From Nesterenkonia marinintestina (GTDB lineage: Bacteria; Actinomycetota; Actinomycetes; Actinomycetales; Micrococcaceae): 64,000 nt of DNA. The stretch spans positions 1 through 64,000 of the forward strand of contig NZ_JAOEFD010000002.1 in assembly GCF_025420485.1 (NCBI RefSeq), given 5' to 3'. Positions within the stretch are counted from its first letter, which is position 1. Each line of letters starts with the position of its first letter. The notes under the pieces are model-generated. The model searched no databases, was not told the origin of the DNA, and saw nothing but the letters and a program-made list of their open reading frames with translations. A program made the translations under genes and the position numbers. Shown in pieces: positions 53,923-60,581 of this stretch.

Positions 53923-55113
53923 ATGATAGACGGACCAGAGGGCCACGTGCTGAGGGCCGGAGTTTCGTTGCCGGCCAGGCTCTTGGACGGCTACGAAGTG
54001 CATCGGGCGGCCCTGTCGCACGGACTGAATGTGCTGGCCCTGCCACGACAGGTGCTTCTGGTCAGCGAAGAGGATCCTGTGCCGGGAGCCATGTCCTTCA
54101 CCCACGGGGTTCCGGAGGCATCCGGCCTCTCTGCGGTGACCTTCGCTCAGGACCACCGGTTGTCACGGGCCCTGCTCGAACGCGCTGGTGTGCAGATCCC
54201 CAAGGGCGCGTCCTTCTCGTGGAGGAGTATCCAACGAGCAGGACGCTGGGCGACCAGGCTCGGGTATCCTGTGGCCCTGCGCGAAGGAGTGGGTGAGAAA
54301 CCGGCTCGGTCGGTGAGACATATCAACAGCGATGATGAGCTCCGGAAAGCCTTCAGTGAGCTTCGGCTGCGTGACAAGGCGGATCGGGCCCCTGGAAGCA
54401 ACCCTCTCGTCGCCGGCTACGCGACGACGAGACTCACATTCACGCTCGACGAGGAGGGCAATGAGGTTGCTCCCCTGCGTTCACGGATGTTGGTGGAGGA
54501 GGATCCTGCTGGTCGCGCTCTGCGCGCCTTCGTCGTGGGAGGGAGAGTCGTCGCCGTGGTGGAGCTGGACGACGACCAGACCAGCGGGGTGACGGATGTG
54601 ACCGGTGACGTCCCGGACGCGGTGGCCGATGTCTTCGTACTTGCCTCAGAGGCCATCCCGGGCCTGGCATGCGCGACCGTCGATGTTCTCTGGTCGGTCG
54701 AATCCACAGACCGACCTGTCCTGGTGACCGGTGTCTCCGAGAGGCCTCGTGCGGAGACGTTCGCCGTGGCTGACGACCGGCTCAGCGAGGTCATCGGTTC
54801 AGCCGTCTTCGAGTCCCAGGCCTCGAGTTCAAGCCTCACTCTGGGACCGCAGCTCGACGACGTGTCCTGCCGACTTCAGGTGGAAGGCCTGAGGCAGGCC
54901 CGTCGGGTGGCTGACATTCTGCCCGAGGTCTTCGCCGAGCACGACGTCGACTTCGTGATTGCGCGCGTCGACGAGGTCACAGGAGACCTCGAAGCGACGG
55001 TCGCCGGATCTCCCGGCGTCTTGGCGGCCCTGATCGAGCTCCTCATGGCCGGAGAACTCGCCGACGATAAGGCGGCAGCGATCGAAACTTCGAAGGGACC
55101 AGTAAGTGTCTGA
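53923..55113 (+). CDS. degenerate ATP-grasp-fold protein (partner of the next ligase)
   Basis: A 396-residue protein that aligns with the C-terminal domains of the fused ligases at 60582 and 45164: LSRALLERAGVQIPKGASF, YPVALREGVGEK in the lysine loop (K-P replaced by R-E), RALRAFVVGGRVVAVVELDD, and LACATVDVLWSVESTDRPVL followed by VTGVSERP, where active ATP-grasps have E-x-N. The catalytic residues are therefore mostly lost. A further 100-residue domain follows. The stop overlaps the GTG of the active ligase by eight bases, which argues for a complex of the two. Probably a structural or acceptor-binding subunit. ATG 53923 has a GGAG-like site. Its base composition is less GC-biased than upstream genes. 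Confidence 0.72.
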   Translation: MIDGPEGHVLRAGVSLPARLLDGYEVHRAALSHGLNVLALPRQVLLVSEEDPVPGAMSFTHGVPEASGLSAVTFAQDHRLSRALLERAGVQIPKGASFSWRSIQRAGRWATRLGYPVALREGVGEKPARSVRHINSDDELRKAFSELRLRDKADRAPGSNPLVAGYATTRLTFTLDEEGNEVAPLRSRMLVEEDPAGRALRAFVVGGRVVAVVELDDDQTSGVTDVTGDVPDAVADVFVLASEAIPGLACATVDVLWSVESTDRPVLVTGVSERPRAETFAVADDRLSEVIGSAVFESQASSSSLTLGPQLDDVSCRLQVEGLRQARRVADILPEVFAEHDVDFVIARVDEVTGDLEATVAGSPGVLAALIELLMAGELADDKAAAIETSKGPVSV

Positions 55114-57103
55114 CGCAGAGAGCACCGGTCAAGGTACTGAATCTCGCCGGACGGGCCGACGTGCCACCATCACCATGGTCCGGTTGGTGAGGTTGCGCCG
55201 TCACGAGACCGGACACAGACCCAGCAGAATCTACGCGCAGATCGTGGGAGACCATCCCGAAGGTCGAGTGTCGGGGAACGGTCACGCCGAACTGATGTCG
55301 ACCGGTGAACATGTCCTGTTGCCCAAAGATGCGTGGGAGACGGGGGAGTCGGTGCTGGGTGCGCTGATCGGTGAGGACATCCTGCTCGGACACGAGCGCG
55401 ACATCCGTCGCCTGATCGCGAAAGTCATCGATGGCGCGAGCATGTCGGGCGACGACCACACCGACATCGATACGCAGAATGACCCTGACGACTCCACGGA
55501 GGAACCGAGCTACGAGGCCCACTATGTGGTGCTGAGGGCCGTGAAGGAAGCCCTATGGGCGTTCTTCGTCGGCCAGCCTGACGAACATGCAGACAATGAG
55601 CTCGGAAACCTGTTGAACAGCAGGATGGACCAGGTGTCTCGATACTTCGTCGCCCCGTCACCGGCGGCCCCGCGCTACGAGGGCGAAGCCGCCAACGCAT
55701 TCGTCGACGCCCCGTTCATCAAACCGCTGCCCAAGGATGGGACGAAGGGCCATCTGCTGGAACGTGAAGCCCTGCGGTACGGCATGTCGAGCACGAGGTA
55801 TCCGAACGGTGCATTCGTCGTGAAGGACCCGTTGAGTCAGCGGGAGCTGGGCTTCAAGTGGGGTCGAGCGCCTTTGGCAAGCGGTGTGGCTCTGTCCATC
55901 TGCAGTTATAAGGAAGCCACTCGTCGCCTCCTCAAGCGTGTTGATGTGCCTGTGCCTCAGGGCCGGGTGTTCTCGGCCGATGACGGCGACTTGGCGTTGG
56001 ACTATGCAGACCGTATCGGCTACCCCGTAGTCTGCAAGCCTGTGGCAGGACTTCGCGGGATCGGAGTCGTTGCGGACATCGGCAGCCGGGCGGAGCTGGA
56101 AGATGCCCTGGAGCTCTATCGGAAGAGCCAGCTCGGCGACGACGACTTCGTCATCGAGGAGCACGTGCCGGGGGAGGACTATCGCATCGTGGTCATCGGC
56201 GACCGTGTGGTCGCCGCGGTCGTCAGAGCTCCCGCTTCGGTCACAGGTGATGGAACCCACACCGTTGCAGACCTCATCGAATACAAGAACAGGGCTCGAC
56301 GGGAGAACCCTCATCTCAGTTCGAGGCCGATCACCTGTGATCCGGCCCTGGAGTACCAGCTGAAGCTGCACGGTCTGACCTACTCGTCGATCCCAGCAGC
56401 CGGACACGAGGTCACGCTGGCGAACTCGGCCAACCTGTCGCAAGGCGGAGACAGCTTCGAGGTTGCGAACGAGCTCCATCCCTCGATCAAGGAACTCGCC
56501 GTCAAGGCGGTCGGTTCTGTACCTGGCCTCGGCTTCTGCGGCCTGGACATGCTCATCGAGGACCACACGAAACCGGTGTGGGAGCAGACAGTCACTGTGA
56601 TCGAACTCAATGCTCACGCCGCCATCGGCAGTGCGCAGTACCCGATGTGGGGTACACCGGCGCCGGTGGCGAAAGCACTGTTCGAGGCGACGTGTGAGGA
56701 TGCCGGCGTAGACCTGCCGATGACTCAGAGCGAAGAGCTCTCGCTCGCCCTGACCATCCGTGGTCGAGTCAAAGGAGTCAAGTATCGAAAGTGGTTCCAT
56801 CGTCGAGCCTGCGAGTTCGGGTTGGACGGTTATGTGGAGAACAGAGGCAGGAATCGTGTCCAGGCTGTGATCTCGGGAGATGCAGACGCAGTGTCTGCGC
56901 TGTGCTACCTGGCTATGCAGGGTCCGGAGAAGGCAATCCCCACCTCCGTGACGGCAATGCCGACGTCGGTCGACGTCGATCCGGGCTTCTCGATCCGGCG
57001 GGAGGAAAGCCGAGATACACAGAATAGGATCTCGCCGCTGGTGATACTCAGGCGTGCCGTGTCGGCATTCCTGCGGCGTGGCAAGAGTGTCATCGCATCC
57101 TGA
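55106..57103 (+). CDS. cyanophycin-synthetase-like ATP-grasp ligase fused to an acylphosphatase domain
   Basis: A 665-residue protein. Residues 1-250 form an N-terminal domain with a helical part (AHYVVLRAVKEALWAFFVGQ) as in cyanophycin synthetase-like proteins. About 255-530 are ATP-grasp: YPVVCKPVAGLRGIGVV (K311), FVIEEHVPGEDYRIVV (E351, E352), ASVTGDGTHTVADLIEYKN (a cyanophycin-synthetase motif), GLDMLIED and VIELNAH (D481, E500, N502). About 545-620 match acylphosphatase: RGRVKGVKYRKWFHRRA with catalytic R561, and DGYVENRGRNRV with N579. Amide ligation via an acyl phosphate, plus a domain that hydrolyses acyl phosphates, is an odd pair; editing is one idea. Overlaps the degenerate ATP-grasp gene by eight bases. 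Confidence 0.83.
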   Translation: MSDAESTGQGTESRRTGRRATITMVRLVRLRRHETGHRPSRIYAQIVGDHPEGRVSGNGHAELMSTGEHVLLPKDAWETGESVLGALIGEDILLGHERDIRRLIAKVIDGASMSGDDHTDIDTQNDPDDSTEEPSYEAHYVVLRAVKEALWAFFVGQPDEHADNELGNLLNSRMDQVSRYFVAPSPAAPRYEGEAANAFVDAPFIKPLPKDGTKGHLLEREALRYGMSSTRYPNGAFVVKDPLSQRELGFKWGRAPLASGVALSICSYKEATRRLLKRVDVPVPQGRVFSADDGDLALDYADRIGYPVVCKPVAGLRGIGVVADIGSRAELEDALELYRKSQLGDDDFVIEEHVPGEDYRIVVIGDRVVAAVVRAPASVTGDGTHTVADLIEYKNRARRENPHLSSRPITCDPALEYQLKLHGLTYSSIPAAGHEVTLANSANLSQGGDSFEVANELHPSIKELAVKAVGSVPGLGFCGLDMLIEDHTKPVWEQTVTVIELNAHAAIGSAQYPMWGTPAPVAKALFEATCEDAGVDLPMTQSEELSLALTIRGRVKGVKYRKWFHRRACEFGLDGYVENRGRNRVQAVISGDADAVSALCYLAMQGPEKAIPTSVTAMPTSVDVDPGFSIRREESRDTQNRISPLVILRRAVSAFLRRGKSVIAS

Positions 57104-57142
57104 GCCGTCTCGACTCGGCTGTGTGCTTCGTGTCGCCTCTCT

Positions 57143-57176
57143 GGCTAGCGGGTTTCGCGATGTGGCTCTGCTAGCC
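57143..57176. repeat. short inverted repeat upstream of the small membrane protein gene
   Basis: GGCTAGC (57143-57149) and GCTAGCC (57170-57176), a perfect seven-base inverted repeat with a 20-base spacer, in the 142-base gap before the gene at 57246. It may be an operator or part of a terminator for the ligase gene; nothing further supports either. Confidence 0.3.
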
Positions 57177-57245
57177 TTGAGATACGCGTTGGTGAACGGT
57201 TCTTGATTACGATCCTTTTCTCAACGTGCTGGAGGGGACAGTAGC

Positions 57246-57833
57246 ATGGAGCACGACGTCAGAGGTGCCGGGGCCGTCACTAAACGCGACGCAGCGGGTA
57301 TCTTCGCCGCAGTGGTATTCGCCGGATTCCTGTTCGCACCGTTGCGTCACTACGTAGGTGATCTGTCCGACGTCGAGCAGGCCAAGAAGGAGAAGGACTC
57401 GTTTCCGTTCTCGACGTATCCGATGTTCACCGCCTACCGCCACGGGTGTCAGTCGATTCCTCATGTTGTGGGTTTCACGTCCGACGGGTCGCGGGTACAT
57501 CTCGATTATCGTCACTTCGGATCCGGCGGTCTCAACCAAGTGCGGCGGCAGATCAGCCGCGCGATGCGCAGGGGACAGGCGACTCGTGTCGCACAGCGCT
57601 ATGCCGATGCTCTGCGGCGTCGGGCGCGGTCGCGTGAGAAGGATGTCATCGAAGTCGCTGTGGTACGGAGTCGGTTCATATTCGACGAGTACTTCGGCCA
57701 CGGAGCTGATGGAGCGACGAATCTGCCCTTCAGGGAGCGTGTCCATGCGACGTGTGTCGTCGGGGGGCAGGCAGTCGGTTTCGATCCGCCGATACGATGG
57801 AAATCAAGAGGATTGAGTACTCGACAAGAGTGA
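57246..57833 (+). CDS. small membrane-anchored protein paired with an HTTM protein
   Basis: A 195-residue protein with one N-terminal membrane helix (about 17-36, AGIFAAVVFAGFLFAPLRHYV less one residue) and an extracytoplasmic or cytosolic domain starting SFPFSTYPMFTAYR. F-P-x-S-x-Y-P-M-F is a motif I associate with proteins encoded beside HTTM genes. The rest is basic alpha/beta with RVHLDYRHFGSGGLNQVRRQ. GGAGGGG lies a few bases upstream of ATG 57246. The next gene, after about 95 bases, is the HTTM protein, so these two probably work together. Reaction unknown. Confidence 0.68.
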   Translation: MEHDVRGAGAVTKRDAAGIFAAVVFAGFLFAPLRHYVGDLSDVEQAKKEKDSFPFSTYPMFTAYRHGCQSIPHVVGFTSDGSRVHLDYRHFGSGGLNQVRRQISRAMRRGQATRVAQRYADALRRRARSREKDVIEVAVVRSRFIFDEYFGHGADGATNLPFRERVHATCVVGGQAVGFDPPIRWKSRGLSTRQE

Positions 57834-57928
57834 AGCTGAACGGGGCCGCGTAGCGCGATCTGACCGTCGCACGGTCCTGGACTGCAGATGAAGAACTGAC
57901 TGAGTCGCACGGATCGAGGAGACGTCCA

Positions 57929-58837
57929 GTGGAGAGAACGGCTACGGGGCGACGGACGATAGTACGCGTGGTGGACCACCTTCGTCCCGCGGCATTGCCC
58001 ATTCGTCCCGCAGTTCCCAGGATCGGCATCGGCGTGTTCTCCGCCGTGTCGAACTTCAAGCGTCGGCGAATGATCCGAAATCTGCATCGGCAGGACAGTG
58101 ACCGCTTCGCACCTGTGGGCGTGTGCCGGGTGCTGAAGGTCCCCTTACCTCCGAATGTCGCTGACGCCATCTGGGAGGCGGCTCAGGTCACCAACTTCCT
58201 GACGACCCTTGGTGTCGGGCATCGGGTCTTCGGACCGCTGAACGTGGCGTTGCAGTGGTGGGCTCTCACCTACCGCCAGTCCTGGGGCATGTTGCACCAC
58301 AACGACAACATGATGCTCATGCATCAGTGCGTGCTGGGTGTGACGCGCTCTGCGGACGCCTTGTCCGTCGATGCTCTTGTGCGCCATCGTCAGATTGCTC
58401 CGACGAACTTCGACCGATCCTATGGTGGAGTCCTCACGGCTATGAACCTGGCGACCGTCGCGGTGTACTTCATCTCCGGCGTCGCCAAAGTGCGCAGCCG
58501 GCACGGCTGGAAGTGGGCCGATGGTCAAGTCCTGCGGGATCAGATCGCAGCTGATGCGATTCGCAAGGAGGTGTTCGGATCGAAGCCTCCAACCGCTGCA
58601 GGGACACTGTATCGATCGCAGGTCCGCTTCGGCGCCCTATCAGTGATCGCCTTGGCGGTCGAACTTGGTGCTCCCCTCTCACTCGTTCACCGACGGGCCG
58701 GACAGGTCTTCTCCGTCGCGGCTTGGGGGATGCATATAGGGATACGCGTAGTGATGGGCATCAAGTTCACCTATAACGTGACGGGCGTGAGCTATCTGCC
58801 GTACTGGCCGGTCGGACGCCAGTTGCCTATAGGTTGA
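57929..58837 (+). CDS. HTTM-domain (vitamin-K-dependent carboxylase-like) membrane protein
   Basis: A 302-residue protein. The stretch WWALTYRQSWGMLHHNDNMM (110-129) and VAVYFISGVAKVR (178-190) followed by WKWADGQVLRDQI (194-206) are typical of the HTTM family related to gamma-glutamyl carboxylase. Lys187 sits where that family has its conserved, catalytically important lysine (my alignment by eye). Four or so membrane segments lie between about 80 and 290. GTG 57929 has GAGGAG upstream. The C-terminus YLPYWPVGRQLPIG is complete. Many HTTM proteins have no known reaction; modification of glutamate in a locus carrying polyglutamate-type ligases is an attractive but untested idea. Confidence 0.72.
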   Translation: MERTATGRRTIVRVVDHLRPAALPIRPAVPRIGIGVFSAVSNFKRRRMIRNLHRQDSDRFAPVGVCRVLKVPLPPNVADAIWEAAQVTNFLTTLGVGHRVFGPLNVALQWWALTYRQSWGMLHHNDNMMLMHQCVLGVTRSADALSVDALVRHRQIAPTNFDRSYGGVLTAMNLATVAVYFISGVAKVRSRHGWKWADGQVLRDQIAADAIRKEVFGSKPPTAAGTLYRSQVRFGALSVIALAVELGAPLSLVHRRAGQVFSVAAWGMHIGIRVVMGIKFTYNVTGVSYLPYWPVGRQLPIG

Positions 58838-58922
58838 GAAACGTCGTCGTGCCTCATCGGGTGCACGATGGTTGACGGTCGAGCGACCATGGTGCTGCGA
58901 GTCCGTTCAGGTTGGGTGCCGT

Positions 58923-58949
58923 TGTCGCGCGTCGGGATTCTTGGCAGGG
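58923..58949 (+). repeat. left terminal inverted repeat of the IS
   Basis: TGTCGCGCGTC then seven bases then TTGGCAGGG. It pairs with 60248-60273 (reverse complement), with one mismatch in the outer block and one base length difference in the spacer. Confidence 0.75.
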
Positions 58950-59028
58950 CTGTTGAGTCAGTCATGAAGGAGATTCGGACCTATGGGAAGACCCCCTTGT
59001 CGTCCCGGCCGAGCGGAAGACTCGGATC

Positions 59029-59301
59029 GTGCTGAGCGTGATCGCTGGCGAGCTTTCGATCGCTGAGGGGGCTCGTCGCGAGAAGGTCAGTGAGCAGTCC
59101 ATCGGTCGGTGGAAGGCTGAGTTCCTCGAAGGCGGCAGGACCGCGCTGGCGGCCGGCCGCAACGGCCCGTCGAGTCGTGAGGGGCAGCTCGAGGCTGAAG
59201 TCGCTGACCTGACCCAGGCCCTCGGTGAGGCTGCGGTCGAGTTGAGGGTGTGGAAGAGGTCCGCGGAGGGCCTGCTGGGCCCTTCGAGGACCTCGAGGTG
59301 A
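59029..59301 (+). CDS. IS transposase, HTH part (orfA-like), 5' end uncertain
   Basis: A 90-residue frame from GTG 59029: SVIAGELSIAEGARREKVSE then SIGRWKAEFLEGGRTALAAG, a helix-turn-helix of IS3-type OrfA, and a leucine-containing coil (LEAEVADLTQALGEAAVELR). Upstream codons PAERKTR in the same frame look coding too, but no start lies before the stop at 58954. A peptide starting ATG 58964 in another frame gives MKEIRTYG, which looks like the natural N-terminus, so a frameshift near 58985 has probably damaged the gene. The frame overlaps the next one by about 50 bases, as in programmed -1 frameshifting. Confidence 0.6.
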   Translation: MLSVIAGELSIAEGARREKVSEQSIGRWKAEFLEGGRTALAAGRNGPSSREGQLEAEVADLTQALGEAAVELRVWKRSAEGLLGPSRTSR

Positions 59302-60264
59302 TCCGGATCGAGTCCGGGATGTCGACCGCGAGGTGGTGCGAGAAGTTCGACATCCCGGAACGGACCTGGCGGCGCTGGCAAGCGCGCGGTCGTGCCGGCG
59401 GCCAGGCCAAGGGCCCATGGCCGCAGCCAGCGCGGTGTAGCGCCCGGGACCTGATGCTCAAGCACGCCGCCGCGCATCTGGCGTGGGGTCATCGTAAGAT
59501 CTGGGCCCTGACCCGGCACGACGGCCACATGGTCTCCGAGGCGACCGTGCTGCGGATCCTGCGCGATGAGGGGCTGTTCCTGCCGGAGAGCTATCAGCGC
59601 GAACGGCGCCAGCTCGCCTGCGTGGAGGAAGGCGGCGTTCGCTGATGAGTCGACGAGACCGAACCAGGTCTGGCAGCTGGACTTCTCCGAGTTCGAGACC
59701 TCCGGGTTCGAGACCTCCGGCGGCGGGACGTGGCGGATCGCGGGATGTCGGGACTACTGGTCCAAGTATGAGCATCGCTGGCACGTGTCCCCGACGGCGA
59801 ACCAGTTCGACGCCATCGCCGCGGTCGAGCTCGCGCTGGCCGACTACGAGCAGGTGTTCGGTCATCCGCTCAGCGACCTGTGTGAGGCCGACACCCAAAC
59901 CGGCGAGATACTGCCGGTGGTGACGATCGTGACCGACAACGGCGGCCCGTTCCGCTCGTTCCGGTTCCAGGCCTTCATCGAGATGCATCCCGAGCTCGCG
60001 CACGTGCGCACCAGAGTGAAGTCGCCAGGGCAGAACGGTTCACGCGAGCGCGGGTTCGGCACCCTGAAGTACGAGCGGCTCTACCTCGACGAGATCGACG
60101 ACGTTTTGATGCTGGCCAAGCACGCCGAGGACTACCGGATCCAGTGCAACGAGCTCAGACCTCACGAAGCACTGTCCTGGAACCGGCCACTGGAGGTGCA
60201 TCTGGGCCTGGCCGACCCGACCATCCCAACATTTCAAACGACCGAAACCCTGCCAACTTCTTGA
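59250..60264 (+). pseudogene. IS transposase DDE part (orfB-like), broken by a frameshift
   Basis: The first piece (59250-59645) encodes IPERTWRRWQARGRAGG, HLAWGHRKIWALTRHDGHM and VSEATVLRILRDEGLFLPES, then stops after CVEEGGVR. The second piece, shifted by one base, resumes with RKAAFADESTRPNQVWQLDF and continues through the catalytic region: WQLDFSEFET (first D), VTIVTDNGGPFRSFRFQAF (second D), SPGQNGSRERGFGTLKYERL (E), ending FQTTETLPTS at 60264. The join needs a single-base change at about 59618-59633. Since relatives read straight through, I take this as a disabling frameshift and not programmed recoding. Confidence 0.75.
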
Positions 60265-60273
60265 CGCGGGACA
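60248..60273 (-). repeat. right terminal inverted repeat of the IS
   Basis: CCCTGCCAA, six bases, then GACGCGGGACA. Reverse complement of the left end at 58923-58949. It starts six codons before the transposase stop codon, so the coding sequence runs into the repeat. Confidence 0.75.
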
Positions 60274-60274
60274 A

Positions 60275-60581
60275 AGGCAATGGACGGCCTGTTTAAGTCC
60301 GCACACTCCCTGCGTTCGCGCCCTCCACGGCCCTACCGGGTTCTTATTGGTGTTGTAGTCGCGCCTGCCGCCTCGGTCGCTTGGTACGCCAACCGCCGTC
60401 TCCACGGCTCTCGGGATGATCACCTGTATAGACCACGAGACGCTCCTATGCCGGGCCGCTTACCCGAGAGCCTGAACCCGTGGAGTAGCGGCGAAGAACC
60501 CGGGCCGTTTCGACGAAAGGCAACTAGGCCGATGGAAATGAGAGTAGTCTAGAGACACTTCGATGATTGTTGCCGACTGTG
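60275..60581. other. non-coding stretch between the IS and the fused ligase gene
   Basis: No supported gene. An open frame at 60280-60552 (plus) has no family resemblance or ribosome site. The 3' end of the minus-strand ligase gene enters from the right. I see no clear terminator. Confidence 0.5.

Larger units (their letters stand above)
58923..60273 (+). mobile_element. IS3-like insertion sequence, frameshifted, with terminal inverted repeats
   Basis: Two transposase frames (orfA-like HTH part and DDE part) lie between matching ends. The left end begins TGTCGCGCGTC (58923-58933) with TTGGCAGGG at 58941-58949; the right end is the reverse complement, CCCTGCCAA at 60248-60256 and GACGCGGGACA at 60263-60273. 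The copies differ at a few positions and by one base in the spacing. Ends 5'-TG...CA-3' are usual for IS3-type elements. I see no target-site duplication in the flanks, so the insertion is old or one flank was rearranged. Length about 1350 bp. Confidence 0.8.

Noticed and set aside
60280-60552. 90-residue plus-strand frame between the IS and the fused ligase
   Set aside because: Arg/Pro-rich, no ribosome site, no recognisable domain; likely chance.
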